DNA from: Sinomonas notoginsengisoli
GTDB lineage: Bacteria; Actinomycetota; Actinomycetes; Actinomycetales; Micrococcaceae
Direction: 5' to 3'
Length of the DNA: 64,000 bases
NCBI RefSeq assembly: GCF_021554725.1
Contig: NZ_JAIZDP010000003.1
Coordinates: forward strand, 186,001 to 250,000
Shown here: one piece after another, positions 1 through 8,871 of the stretch
How positions within the stretch are numbered: position 1 is the first letter of the stretch
Layout: each line of letters opens with the position of its first letter
The notes under the pieces: model-generated
What the model saw: the letters and a program-made list of their open reading frames with translations, nothing else
Database searches by the model: none
What the model was told of the DNA's origin: nothing
Program-made: the position numbers and the translations under genes

Positions 1-64
1 GGCACGGCGCGGGTGCTTTGCCGGTCGCTGCTGTACGCTGCGGACCTCGGTTGGTAGCCCAGCC

Positions 65-104
65 GAGCGCACGACGGCGGGTGGGCACCCGCCGTCGTGC
101 GCTC
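65..104. terminator. Long perfect hairpin, likely bidirectional terminator
   Basis: A 19-bp perfect inverted repeat (arms 65-83 and 86-104, core ACGACGGCGGG) lies 30 bases beyond the stop codon of the GntR gene on the minus strand. There is no T-tract, which is common for actinobacterial terminators. Almost the same hairpin recurs at 11797-11832, and its core recurs at 8760-8802 and 53650-53699. Confidence 0.7.
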
Positions 105-133
105 CTCTGGCGCTCAGTCAGCCGGCCGGTGGT

Positions 134-802
134 CTAGCGAAGACCAGGAGAGTTGATCTCCTGGGCGTCGATGTACATCTGGATGCGGATGTTCTTGGCC
201 TCGTCCATGTGCGCGCTCGCGATCTTGCCCGCCGCCTCGGCATCGCGCTCACGAATCGCCGCGACGAGTTCCTCGTGTTCCTTCAGCACCTGGTTCCACC
301 GGTCTCGGGTCGAGAGCGTGGTGCCGGGATAGCGGATGAAGTGGACCAGGATGCGATCCAGGAGGTCAAGGAGCGCCGCGCTGTGGCTGGCCGTCCAGAC
401 CCGCTCGTGGAAGGTGCGGTTGGCTGCCGCCAGCTCGGCCGGTGTCGCGGCGTCGAAATCAAGGTCGCGCATTGCCTGGTGCGCACGCTCGATGAGCATC
501 ATGTCCATGTCCGTGTGCCTCAGGGCCGCAGTCTTGGCAGCAGCTTCCTCGAGGAACGTCCGCACTTCGTAGAGGTCGAGCATCTCTTCCGGCCTGTACT
601 CGCGGACCTGCATGCGCGAGCCATAGCGCTCAACGAGGCCCTCGGTCTCCAGACGCCTGAGGGCTTCCCTGATGGGGGTCCGGGACACGTTGTACTTCTT
701 GGCCAAGGCGCTCTCCACGAGCTGAGCGCGCGGAGGGAACTCCTGCGAGATGATCGCGTTCCGGATCATCAGGTACGGACTCATCACTGGTTGTGACGCC
801 AC
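134..802 (-). CDS. GntR-family transcriptional regulator (FCD subfamily)
   Basis: 222-aa regulator with an N-terminal winged helix-turn-helix (residues about 8-75; recognition helix around SRTPIREALRR at 40-50) and a C-terminal all-helical FCD ligand-binding domain (about 80-210) of the kind that binds small carboxylic acids through a metal. The GTG start at 802 is chosen because GGAGGAAA sits just upstream. It is divergent from the PrpF-type isomerase gene, so it probably represses that promoter and its own through the GTATAC-centred palindromes between them. A similar regulator lies at 6385-7047, at the other end of the importer operon. The effector is probably the imported tricarboxylate or a product of it (inference). 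Confidence 0.9.
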   Translation of the reverse strand: MASQPVMSPYLMIRNAIISQEFPPRAQLVESALAKKYNVSRTPIREALRRLETEGLVERYGSRMQVREYRPEEMLDLYEVRTFLEEAAAKTAALRHTDMDMMLIERAHQAMRDLDFDAATPAELAAANRTFHERVWTASHSAALLDLLDRILVHFIRYPGTTLSTRDRWNQVLKEHEELVAAIRERDAEAAGKIASAHMDEAKNIRIQMYIDAQEINSPGLR

Positions 803-1145
803 GGATTTCCTCCGGTCTCATGTAAGTGGAGGGGATGGCTGGCGCTAGGCCCTCCTCACCCGATTCTAGCCGAGTGCATACCGTTCGCCCCTAAGTGGAC
901 ACAGCGTATACGCCGCCTAATCAGATCGCTCGATCGCCGGGCGCCTTCGCCTGTCGAGCGGATCGCGGCGGCACCCCCGCAATCCGCTCTGTATTCCAAA
1001 ATCTCAATCTGTTGCACCGTTCTTTCAAACAGTATACTGTCTGTGATCGGCGACATACGGGAACCGTTTTTTGGTACTCGGTGCCTCGCAGATCGGCTTA
1101 CTTGACCGCTGACGGCATCCCTGCCTCGGCCGACCAGGAGAAACA
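803..1145. promoter_or_regulatory. Divergent control region with two GTATAC palindromes
   Basis: 343-bp gap between the divergent GntR and PrpF-type genes. It is richer in A+T than its surroundings and holds two short perfect palindromes sharing the core GTATAC: GCGTATACGC at 904-913 and ACAGTATACTGT at 1029-1040. FCD-type GntR regulators commonly bind such short palindromes. The second overlaps a plausible promoter for the plus-strand operon: TTGCAC (1012-1017) as -35 and TATACT (1033-1038) or TACTGT (1035-1040) as -10. No additional gene is convincing in this gap. Confidence 0.55.
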
Positions 1146-2240
1146 ATGGCGCTTCTATCCCCAGCAGAGACCCAGGTCGGGCCTTCGGCCGTCCTGTCCG
1201 TTCCTGCGACCCTTGTGCGCGGCGGCACGAGCAAATGCTGGATCTTCCGGGCCGAGGACCTTCCCGCAGACGCCGGCGAGGCAGAACGACTGCTGATCCG
1301 GACGTTCGGTTCACCGGACCTGCGCCAGATCGACGGAGTGGGGGGAGCCTCGTCCACCACGAGCAAGGCAATCGTGGTCGACGGGACCGACGCGAGCGGA
1401 ACGGTCCACTACAGGTTCGCGCAGATAGGCATCGAGGAGGCTGCGGTTGAGTGGGCCAGCAACTGCGGCAACTGCGCCACCGCCCTCGGTCTCTATGCCA
1501 TCCACAGCGGCCTCGTCCAGGCGTCCGCCGAGGTCACCCGGGTTCCGATCCTCAACACGGTGACAGGACTGCGGCTGGTCTGCGAGATCCCGACGCCGGA
1601 TGCCCGGGTTCCGCTGTACGGCGGGCGCCGGCTGGACGGACAGCACTACCCCGGCGTCCCCGTGGACGTCATCTTCCAGAAGGGCTCCTGGTCCAGCTAC
1701 GGCCAGGAATATCCGACGGGCAGTGCCATCGACGAGATCGAGCTCGACGGGCATCGGTACCCGGCAACCCTGATCGATGCCGGAGCTCCGGCCGCGCTCT
1801 TCGACGCCCGCAGCCTGGGCCTGACCGCGAACGAGGACGCCGCGGAGCTGGGGTCGCTGGTCCAGCTAGCACCCAGGCTGCGGGCAGCCGCCGCGCGCAA
1901 GATGAACCTTCCGGCCGGCCTCAGCTCTGTCCCCAAGGTCGGCATCGTCGGCGCACCTCCCCACGGGTCGACCGGCGTTGCTGCCCGGATGATCTCCATG
2001 AGTGCCCTGCATCCGGCCATCGGACTCACCAGCGCCGTGGCCATCGCCGCGGCCTCCGGCGCGGCGGGAAGCGTGGTGAGCCAGCGCGCCATCGGCAACG
2101 GAGGTGACCCCAGCCTCATGATCCACCTGCTCAAAGGCACCGCCGCAGTTGCCCTCGATGCCCTGGCGCCGAGCGAAGTCTCCTTCAAACGCTCTGCGCG
2201 CGTGATCAGCGAGGGCACCATCCTCGTGCCGCGCGACTGA
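1146..2240 (+). CDS. PrpF/GalD-family isomerase (methylaconitate / oxalomesaconate type)
   Basis: 364 aa, the usual length for the PrpF family of diaminopimelate-epimerase-fold isomerases, which move a proton or double bond in tri- and dicarboxylates such as 2-methyl-trans-aconitate, 4-oxalomesaconate or aconitate. Family landmarks are visible: the N-terminal RGGTSK (25-30), Lys74 in TTSKAIV and Cys107/Cys110 in SNCGNC, which fit the Lys/Cys acid-base residues reported for PrpF. The ATG is preceded by AGGAGAAACA. It is the first gene of an operon with an ABC importer. With the tricarballylate-dehydrogenase-like gene at 7181, an aconitate or related tricarboxylate isomerase is the best guess. 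The exact substrate cannot be read from sequence. Confidence 0.82.
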   Translation: MALLSPAETQVGPSAVLSVPATLVRGGTSKCWIFRAEDLPADAGEAERLLIRTFGSPDLRQIDGVGGASSTTSKAIVVDGTDASGTVHYRFAQIGIEEAAVEWASNCGNCATALGLYAIHSGLVQASAEVTRVPILNTVTGLRLVCEIPTPDARVPLYGGRRLDGQHYPGVPVDVIFQKGSWSSYGQEYPTGSAIDEIELDGHRYPATLIDAGAPAALFDARSLGLTANEDAAELGSLVQLAPRLRAAAARKMNLPAGLSSVPKVGIVGAPPHGSTGVAARMISMSALHPAIGLTSAVAIAAASGAAGSVVSQRAIGNGGDPSLMIHLLKGTAAVALDALAPSEVSFKRSARVISEGTILVPRD

Positions 2241-2275
2241 ACCCGAACCTGCAAACCACCCTCTGAGGACCAGCC

Positions 2276-3373
2276 ATGAAAATCAGCATCCAGAATCTGC
2301 AGCTGAAGTACGGGAGCTTCACTGCCATCGACAACCTCAACCTCGACATCGAAGACGGTGAATCCCTGGTCCTGCTGGGCCAGTCGGGCTGCGGCAAGAC
2401 CAGCACCATGCGCTGCATTGCCGGGCTGGAGGAACCGACCTCGGGTCGGATCATCATCGACGACGTCGTGGTCTTCGATTCAGAGCGGGGAATCAACCTT
2501 CCTCCAAACAAGCGCAACGTCGGGATGGTCTTCCAGTCCTACGCCGTCTGGCCCCACATGACGGTGGCCCAGAACGTCGCCTATTCGCTCAAGCGCAAGC
2601 GGCTCAGCAAGGCCGAGATCGACGAGCGCGTCATCGAAGCCCTCACGCTCGTCGGCCTGGAGCAGTTCGCCGACCGGGGTGCGAGCCTTCTCAGCGGCGG
2701 ACAGATGCAGCGCGTGGCGCTCGCGCGGAGCCTTGTGATGCGCCCCAGCGTGCTGATGCTCGACGAGCCGCTCTCCAACCTCGACGCCAGGCTGCGGGAC
2801 AGACTCCGGGTCGAGCTCCGCGAGATCCAGCTGAAGCTCGGGCTCACTACTGTGTACGTGACCCACGACCAGCACGAGGCCTTCGCACTGGCCGACCGGA
2901 TCGCCCTTCTCCAGGGCGGCCGGATCGTGCAGCTGGGGGAACCGAGGGACATGTACGAGGCCCCCGCCAGCGCCTCGATCGCCCACTTCCTCGGCGTCTC
3001 GAACATCATGGAATGCGCCGGCATCACGACGGCGGACGGGAGCACCACAGCGCGCGTCGCGGACGGCGATCTCCTCATCGAGGCCTCGCACGGCGAGACC
3101 GTCGCGGCTCACTCCCCCAAGGTGTGCATCCGCGCAGAACACCTGCAGGTCACCTCGGCCCCCACCGATAACCCGAACTCATGGCCCGGGACGGTCCGGG
3201 TGGCCGGCTTCCAGGGCAACGACGTCCGGTACGCGATCGAGCTCGAAGCCGGCCCTGAACTGGACGCCCTGGGGACCCTCAGGCGCGGAGAGCAGCACAA
3301 CGTCGGCGACCGCGTCTGGGTCGCCGTCGACGCCCGTGAAGTCCAGATCCTGCCGGCGGAGGTCTTCGCATGA
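2276..3373 (+). CDS. ABC transporter ATP-binding protein (Fe3+/polyamine-type importer)
   Basis: 365-aa importer ATPase. Walker A GQSGCGKTS (about residues 38-46), Q-loop, signature LLSGGQMQR, Walker B VLMLDEPLSNLDAR and the switch histidine in YVTHDQHEAF are all present. The C-terminal ~110 residues form a TOBE-type regulatory domain as in FbpC/PotA. GAGGAC precedes the ATG. Its stop overlaps the permease start (ATGA), implying translational coupling. Family membership alone would suggest iron, polyamine or phosphonate import, but the flanking PrpF-type and TcuA-type enzymes argue for uptake of a tricarboxylate (inference). Confidence 0.9.
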   Translation: MKISIQNLQLKYGSFTAIDNLNLDIEDGESLVLLGQSGCGKTSTMRCIAGLEEPTSGRIIIDDVVVFDSERGINLPPNKRNVGMVFQSYAVWPHMTVAQNVAYSLKRKRLSKAEIDERVIEALTLVGLEQFADRGASLLSGGQMQRVALARSLVMRPSVLMLDEPLSNLDARLRDRLRVELREIQLKLGLTTVYVTHDQHEAFALADRIALLQGGRIVQLGEPRDMYEAPASASIAHFLGVSNIMECAGITTADGSTTARVADGDLLIEASHGETVAAHSPKVCIRAEHLQVTSAPTDNPNSWPGTVRVAGFQGNDVRYAIELEAGPELDALGTLRRGEQHNVGDRVWVAVDAREVQILPAEVFA

Positions 3374-5154
3374 GCCTCCGGACAGCTGAGCGGACCAGCC
3401 AAGCGAGCCCCCGCACCGCGCCGCGTCCCTCGGGCCAGGGGCACCGCTCCGCCCGCGGCCTCGCGGCCCTGAGGAAGAACACGACCGGTCTCGTCGTCCT
3501 GGCCATCCTGGCTGTCCTCGTCGTCTTCCCCCTCGGCCTCGTCCTCTTGGCCGCCTTCTCCGACAGCGTCCCCCGCCCGGGCAACATCTCCCTGGGCGGC
3601 CTCACCTTCTCCAACATGGCCCTCCTGGCCACGCCCGAAGCCCTCGGCGCCCTCGTCAACTCCCTCATGGTCGGGGCCGGGTCCGCCCTCATTGCGCTCG
3701 TGATCGGCGCGTTCCTCGCCTTCGTCTGCGCCCGCTCCGATGCACCCTGGCGGCGGTTCATCTTCTTCATCGGGATGGCCCCCATGTTCATCCCCGCTCT
3801 CGTGGGAGCGCTCGCCTGGTCGCTGCTCTCCTCGCCCAGCGCCGGCTACATCAATATCCTGCTGCGGGATCTCGGGATCGACGCCGTCCTGAACATCTAC
3901 AGCCTGCCGGGCCTGGTCTTCGTCCTCGGCATCTTCTATGCGCCCTACGCATTCCTGCTGCTGCACAGCTCGCTGTCGATGATGAATGCCGACCTCGAAG
4001 AGGCGGCGACCGTGCACGGCGCACCGCTGAGCACCATGCTCCGTACCGTCACCCTGCCGCTGGCCCTCCCGGCCCTCCTGGGATCCGCTGTGCTCGTGTT
4101 CGCCCTGACCATGGAGAACTTCCCCGTGGCGCAGGTCATCGGAAATCCAGCCGGGGTGGACACGCTCCCCACGTACATCTACCGCCTGATGAGCGCCACG
4201 CCGGCCAAGAGCAACCAGGCGGCCAGTGTCGCCGTCATCCTGACGCTCGCGCTCATGGCGGTGACGGTCATCCAGCAGCGCATCCTCAACAAGCGCAAGT
4301 TCACGACCATGACGGGCAAGGGCAACCGCCCCCGTCGGGTGCCGCTGCACAAGCTGCGCTGGCCCTTCACCGTCCTCGCGCTCGCCTACTTCGCAGTGTC
4401 CGTGGTGCTGCCCATGCTGGCATTGCTCACCGCTTCCATGCAGGCAACCCCCTTTGTCTCCTCCACCGCCCAGCTGCTGGAGGCGAACTCGCTCAGCTTC
4501 GCAAAGCTGCTCGAGGTCCTCTCGTCCAACGACTTCCAGCTGGCACTGAAGAACAGCATCCTGGTCGCCCTGATCGCAGCGTTCTCCGGCACGGCCCTGA
4601 GCTTCATCGCCTCCTACGTCCGGTACCGCACCAAGTCCCGCACAGGACGCCTGATCGAGCTGGTCGCCATGACTCCGCTCGCGGTTCCCGCCATCGTGAT
4701 GGGCATCGGCCTGCTGTGGACCTGGCTGCTGCTGCCGATTCCGATCTACGGGACGCTGGCCATCCTCGCCGTCGCCTGCGTGGCCGTCTTCCTGCCCCAG
4801 GGCTACCGTGGCGTCTCCGCCTCCATGCTTCAGATGGACCAGGACCTCGAGGACAGCGCCGTCATGCTGGGCGCGGGCCGCACCCGTTCGGTCCTGGACG
4901 TCACGCTGCCGCTCATGCGCGTGGGCATCATGTCTTCCTTCCTCCTCTTCCTCATGCTCTCCATGCGGGAGCTGAGCGCCTCGATCTTCCTGTTCACCTC
5001 CAACACCCGCATTCTGTCCATCCTCGTCTTCGACAACTTCGACAACGGGCAGAGCCAAGCCGCCGCAGCAGTCAGTGTCCTCTACTGCCTGGTGATCGGA
5101 ATCCTCGCTGTCATCGCCCAGAAGGTCGGCGGGGAACGCAAGACCAGAAGCTGA
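3370..5154 (+). CDS. ABC transporter permease, two fused membrane domains
   Basis: 594-aa polytopic membrane protein made of two BPD_transp_1 permease units in one chain, the FbpB-like arrangement. EAA-type loops for docking the ATPase are visible in both halves: around EEAATVHGAP in the first and EDSAVMLGAG in the second. About twelve hydrophobic segments are apparent, and the N-terminal ~35 residues are polar and basic. The gene starts at the ATGA overlap with the ATPase gene. It forms the channel of the importer with the genes on either side. Confidence 0.9.
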   Translation: MSLRTAERTSQASPRTAPRPSGQGHRSARGLAALRKNTTGLVVLAILAVLVVFPLGLVLLAAFSDSVPRPGNISLGGLTFSNMALLATPEALGALVNSLMVGAGSALIALVIGAFLAFVCARSDAPWRRFIFFIGMAPMFIPALVGALAWSLLSSPSAGYINILLRDLGIDAVLNIYSLPGLVFVLGIFYAPYAFLLLHSSLSMMNADLEEAATVHGAPLSTMLRTVTLPLALPALLGSAVLVFALTMENFPVAQVIGNPAGVDTLPTYIYRLMSATPAKSNQAASVAVILTLALMAVTVIQQRILNKRKFTTMTGKGNRPRRVPLHKLRWPFTVLALAYFAVSVVLPMLALLTASMQATPFVSSTAQLLEANSLSFAKLLEVLSSNDFQLALKNSILVALIAAFSGTALSFIASYVRYRTKSRTGRLIELVAMTPLAVPAIVMGIGLLWTWLLLPIPIYGTLAILAVACVAVFLPQGYRGVSASMLQMDQDLEDSAVMLGAGRTRSVLDVTLPLMRVGIMSSFLLFLMLSMRELSASIFLFTSNTRILSILVFDNFDNGQSQAAAAVSVLYCLVIGILAVIAQKVGGERKTRS

Positions 5155-5193
5155 GCTTCTCCATCGTCACAAACGTCCGAAAGGGACCCCACC

Positions 5194-6312
5194 ATGAAGT
5201 TAGCGTCCAAGCTCCCGGCACTGACTGCGGCCGGCCTCCTCGTCGCCGCAGTGCTCAGCGGCTGCGGGAGCGCAACCCAGAGCAGCAGCGTTGTCACCGC
5301 CACCCCGACCATCAAGACGGATGAGGGGCTCGTGATCAACGGCGAGGTCATCGCGGACAAGGCCACCTACGACAAGGCCAAGACGCAGACCCTCTCCCTG
5401 TACTCCGGGTACACCGAATCTTCGGAGACCGCCCTCGTGAACGCCTTCACCAAGGACACGGGGATCAAGGTGAACGTGGTCCGCCTGACGCCGAACAAGC
5501 TCTCGGAGCGTGTGCTCTCCGAGCAGGGGGCAGGCAAGCTGGACGCCGACGTGATCCGCACCTCCGACTACCGCATCGCCAAGTCCATCGAGGACGCCGG
5601 CGTGTGGCAGGCCTACGACGTCCCCGGAGCGTCCCAGTTCAAGGACGTCTCGATGGACGGCGGGAAGTTCACCCGCATGTTCAACTCCGTCTACACCCTC
5701 GGCTACAACACCCAGCTGGTGAAGGACGCCGATGCGCCCAAGTCCTGGGCCGATGCGGTCAGCGGCAAGTGGCAGGGCAAGATCGGCATTGTCCAGGGCG
5801 GCTCCGGCGGGAGCACCGCCGCGCTGAACAGGTTCATGGAAACGAAGATGGGCCCGGACTACTTCGCCAAGTACGCCGCCCAGAAGCCGAAGATCTACGA
5901 CTCCCTCGGCGCCGAGGCAACCGCGCTGGCGCGCGGCGAGGTCGCCGTCGGCACCGTGACCATCAGCGGCACCAACATCTCCGCGGTGCAGGACAAGGCA
6001 CCCGTGAAGTTCGTGGTCCCGGAAGAGGGCGTTGTCTCCTACGACTACTACCTCGGGATCACCGCCTCGGCCAAGAACGCCGAGGCCGCGAAGGTCTTCA
6101 TGGACTACAACCTCTCGAAGCCGGGCCAGCAGGTCTTCGCCCAGATCGGCGAGTACCCGGCGCGCACCGACGTTGCACCGCCGACCATCATGGGCGTCCA
6201 GCTGCCGCCCGTGGACTCCGGCAAGGTCTACCGCATGCAGAACGCTGACGCCATCGCGTTCGGCAAGGATGACCTCGCCAAGTGGAACAAGGTCTTCGGC
6301 TACACGAAGTAG
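5194..6312 (+). CDS. Extracellular solute-binding lipoprotein of the ABC importer
   Basis: 372-aa binding protein with a lipoprotein signal: basic start, hydrophobic stretch and lipobox LSGC near residue 24, then a Ser/Thr linker. The body matches the iron(III)/phosphonate-type family-1 solute-binding proteins (for example SLYSGYTESSETALVNAF, YNTQLVKDADAPKSWADAV and a late YDYYLGITASAKN). It is the last gene of the importer operon, 39 bases after the permease, with GAAAGGGACC in front of the ATG. A hairpin at 6325-6356 ends the transcript. The ligand is unproven; the neighbouring enzymes suggest a tricarboxylate, possibly metal-chelated. Confidence 0.88.
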   Translation: MKLASKLPALTAAGLLVAAVLSGCGSATQSSSVVTATPTIKTDEGLVINGEVIADKATYDKAKTQTLSLYSGYTESSETALVNAFTKDTGIKVNVVRLTPNKLSERVLSEQGAGKLDADVIRTSDYRIAKSIEDAGVWQAYDVPGASQFKDVSMDGGKFTRMFNSVYTLGYNTQLVKDADAPKSWADAVSGKWQGKIGIVQGGSGGSTAALNRFMETKMGPDYFAKYAAQKPKIYDSLGAEATALARGEVAVGTVTISGTNISAVQDKAPVKFVVPEEGVVSYDYYLGITASAKNAEAAKVFMDYNLSKPGQQVFAQIGEYPARTDVAPPTIMGVQLPPVDSGKVYRMQNADAIAFGKDDLAKWNKVFGYTK

Positions 6313-6324
6313 CCGGAGGTCCTG

Positions 6325-6356
6325 TGCCGGTGTCCCTCATGCGAGGGGCACCGGCA
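6325..6356. terminator. Terminator hairpin between convergent genes
   Basis: 14-bp stem (arms 6325-6338 and 6343-6356, one T-G pair, ATGC loop) between the ends of the solute-binding protein gene and the second GntR gene. It probably stops both transcripts. Confidence 0.7.
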
Positions 6357-6384
6357 TGGAGAACACCACCTCGGCGAGCGGACC

Positions 6385-7047
6385 CTACAGCCCTTGGGAG
6401 ATCGTTTCGCGGATGAGTTCCAGCCGGATGCGGCGTGCTTCCTCCAGGTGGGCGCGGGCGAGCGCCCGGGCGCCGGCCTCGTCCCGGGCGGCAATGGCTG
6501 CGATCAGCCGGCCGTGCTCCTCGAGGGACTGCTGCCACCGGGAACCGACGGAGAGCGTGGATCGCGGGGCCCGGATCAGGTGCAGCGAGAGCTGTTCCAG
6601 CAGATCGACCAGGATGCGGTTGTGCGCCGCGGCCCAGACAGCCTCGTGGAACTCCATGTTGGCAGTGGCGAGGGCCAGATCGCCGTGGTCCTCCATGGCC
6701 CTGTCGCGGCCAAGGAGCCCTTCAAGCCTCGCAATGTCTGCCATGACATGGAAGCGGGCGGCCTGGCCGGCGGCCTCCTCCTCGAGCATGATGCGCAGGT
6801 CGTAGACCTGGATCACCTCCTGCGGATCGGGCTGGTGCACCACGAGTCCACGCGTACCACGCTCGAGGAGCCGCTCATGCTGCAGACGGCCCAGCGCTTC
6901 GCGCACGGGCGTCCGGGAGACCCCGAAGCGCTCGGCGACCTCGACCTCACGCACAGGTGCCGCAGCCGGGAGCACGCCGTTGAGGATCTCTGCGCGCAAG
7001 GCTGCGTAGATGGACCGGCCGTCGTGCTTGGTCGCCTTGGTCGGCAC
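6385..7047 (-). CDS. GntR-family transcriptional regulator (FCD subfamily), second copy
   Basis: 220-aa paralogue-like partner of the regulator at 134-802, with the same wHTH (SRTPVREALGRLQ) and FCD domain order. The GTG at 7047 is preferred over the upstream GTG at 7062 because GGAGGAGG lies immediately before it. It is divergent from the TcuA-like gene. The 133-bp gap carries TGTATACA and TGTACA palindromes overlapping the likely tcuA promoter, so it is probably the local repressor of that gene. Having two FCD regulators in one locus suggests that import/isomerisation and oxidation are controlled separately or respond to different intermediates. Confidence 0.9.
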   Translation of the reverse strand: MPTKATKHDGRSIYAALRAEILNGVLPAAAPVREVEVAERFGVSRTPVREALGRLQHERLLERGTRGLVVHQPDPQEVIQVYDLRIMLEEEAAGQAARFHVMADIARLEGLLGRDRAMEDHGDLALATANMEFHEAVWAAAHNRILVDLLEQLSLHLIRAPRSTLSVGSRWQQSLEEHGRLIAAIAARDEAGARALARAHLEEARRIRLELIRETISQGL

Positions 7048-7112
7048 TGCGCCCTCCTCCACTTCCCTCGAATCTTAACGCATCGATCAGATCCCATCGG
7101 ACCTCATTCGAG

Positions 7113-7143
7113 TTGTGTACATTTATGGATATTTATGTATACA
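7113..7143 (+). promoter_or_regulatory. Promoter with overlapping operators upstream of the TcuA-like gene
   Basis: An unusually A+T-rich patch. TTGTGT (7113-7118), 17 bases, then TGTATA (7136-7141) gives a reasonable sigma-70-type promoter. Palindromes TGTACA (7116-7121) and TGTATACA (7136-7143) overlap the -35 and -10. They share the TATAC-type core seen in front of the PrpF-type gene, consistent with GntR/FCD repression. Confidence 0.5.
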
Positions 7144-7180
7144 CTCGTGCACATAGTCCCCTCCCATGGAAGGAAACCCC

Positions 7181-8674
7181 ATGAGCACAGCCCCTGAACC
7201 CGCCCCGGAGCAGAACGCGGCGGACGTGATCGTGGTCGGCGGCGGCAATGCCGCCTTCTCCGCCGCGCATGCAGCGGCGGAGCGCGGCAGGCGCGTCCTC
7301 CTGCTCGAGAAGGCTCCCCGGGAGCAGTTCGGAGGCAACAGCTTCTACACCGCTGGCGCCACCCGGATCGCCCACGGAGGCCTGGACGACCTCCGCGACG
7401 TCATCGAGTTCGACGAGCGCCACGCGGTGACCGAAGTCCCGGCCTACTCGCCCCAGGAGTACGCGGCGGACCTGGCGAAGGTCACCGGCGGCCGGAACGA
7501 CCCGGCCCTGACCGAGGTACTCGTCCACGAGGCCGGCCCCGGCGTGCGGTGGCTGAACTCGCTGGGCCTGAAGTACCGGCTCATGTACGAGCGGCAGGCG
7601 TACGCCCGCGAGGACGGCACCTTCCTGTTCTGGGGCGGCCTGCATGTGGGGAACGTCGGCGGCGGCGAGGGGCTGATGCTGGACCACCTCGAGATCGCAC
7701 AGAAGCTCCACACCGGGGTCCGGTTCGGCCAGGACGTGTTCGCGCTGCTCGTCGAGGATGGCAAGGTGCGCGGGGTCAAGGTCCGTTCGAGCGACGGCAC
7801 GGTGCAGGAGCTGAGGGCCGAGTCGGTGGTCCTCGGTGCTGGGGGCTTCGAGGCGAACCCGCAGTGGCGCCGGGAGCACCTCGGCGAGGGGTGGGAGCAC
7901 GCCAAGGTTCGCGGCACGCCGTTCAACCGGGGCGAGATGCTCGCGGCGGCCCTCGAGGCCGGTGCCGCCAAGGGCGGGGACTGGGCAAGCTGCCACTCGG
8001 TGCAGTGGGACGCCTTCACCCCGCAGAACGAGTCGAACCGGGAACTGACCAACCGACTGACACGCGGCGGCTACCCGCTCGGCGTCATCATCAACAGCAA
8101 CGGCGAGCGATTCCTGGACGAGGGCGAGGACTACCGCAACTACACGTACGCCAAGTACGGCAAGGTCATCCTGCAGCAGCCCGGTTCCGTCGCATGGCAG
8201 ATCTTCGATGCGGGCCAGCGCCCCATGCTGCGCGCGGAGGAATACGATATGCCGGGCGTCTCCGTCGAGACCGCCGCTAGCGTCGACGACCTCGCGGCGA
8301 AGATCGGGGTGGACCCGGAGCGCCTGGCGAAGACGATCAACGAGTACAACACCTCAATCGACACGGCCGTTCCGTTCGACCCGAATGTCAAGGACGGCCG
8401 CCGGTCCGCCATGGTTCCGCCCAAGAGCAACTGGGCCAATCCGATCGCCACCGCGCCGTACTACGCCTTCGCGGTGACCTGCGGCATCACCTTCACCTTC
8501 GGCGGCCTCAAGGCGGATACCCACGGGCGAGTTCTGGATAAGCAAGGGGACCACATCGAGGGCCTGTATGTTTGCGGCGAGATGCTCGGGGGCCTGTTCT
8601 CGGACAACTACCCCGGCGGTGCAGGGCTGGCGGCCGGCATCGTCTTCGGCCGCCGCGCCGGCGCCCTGGCCTGA
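7181..8674 (+). CDS. tcuA: FAD-dependent tricarballylate dehydrogenase (TcuA-like)
   Basis: 497-aa flavoprotein of the fumarate-reductase/succinate-dehydrogenase flavoprotein superfamily. The N-terminal dinucleotide motif reads VVGGGNAAFSAAHAAAERG, followed by GGNSFYTAGATR, and the C-terminal FAD region ends in GLYVCGEMLGG and NYPGGAGLAAG. The GGGNAA variant and overall layout resemble TcuA, which oxidises tricarballylate to cis-aconitate. The ATG at 7181 is chosen over 7166 because GGAAGGAAA lies between them. No TcuB (Fe-S/haem electron acceptor) or TcuC (MFS permease) partner is visible; the upstream ABC importer may replace TcuC. The substrate could be a related polycarboxylate. Confidence 0.8.
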   Translation: MSTAPEPAPEQNAADVIVVGGGNAAFSAAHAAAERGRRVLLLEKAPREQFGGNSFYTAGATRIAHGGLDDLRDVIEFDERHAVTEVPAYSPQEYAADLAKVTGGRNDPALTEVLVHEAGPGVRWLNSLGLKYRLMYERQAYAREDGTFLFWGGLHVGNVGGGEGLMLDHLEIAQKLHTGVRFGQDVFALLVEDGKVRGVKVRSSDGTVQELRAESVVLGAGGFEANPQWRREHLGEGWEHAKVRGTPFNRGEMLAAALEAGAAKGGDWASCHSVQWDAFTPQNESNRELTNRLTRGGYPLGVIINSNGERFLDEGEDYRNYTYAKYGKVILQQPGSVAWQIFDAGQRPMLRAEEYDMPGVSVETAASVDDLAAKIGVDPERLAKTINEYNTSIDTAVPFDPNVKDGRRSAMVPPKSNWANPIATAPYYAFAVTCGITFTFGGLKADTHGRVLDKQGDHIEGLYVCGEMLGGLFSDNYPGGAGLAAGIVFGRRAGALA

Positions 8675-8759
8675 CGCCGCCCCCTTCCGCGGCTGGCCCA
8701 CCCGTGCGAGTGGCGCCATGACGGCCGACGCCGGGGAACCACTGTGGCTCCCCCACAGA

Positions 8760-8802
8760 CCGCGGACGACGGCGCCCGGCGCCCCGCCGCCGTCGTCCGC
8801 GG
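8760..8802. terminator. Terminator hairpin after the TcuA-like gene
   Basis: 15-bp perfect stem (8760-8774 with 8788-8802, 13-nt loop) sharing the ACGACGGCG core with the hairpins at 65-104, 11797-11832 and 53650-53699. It lies 85 bases after the TcuA-like stop codon. Confidence 0.7.
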
Positions 8803-8871
8803 CATGTGTTCAGGGCTGCCGAACCCCTCACGGCCGGTGTGACGCGGCGCAGAGTGGGAAATATCCGAGTC

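Noticed and set aside
3109-5058. 649-codon open frame antisense to the ABC permease
   Set aside because: Its Glu/Gly/Gln/His/Asp-rich composition is the complement of hydrophobic membrane codons; the plus strand encodes a complete permease with EAA loops.
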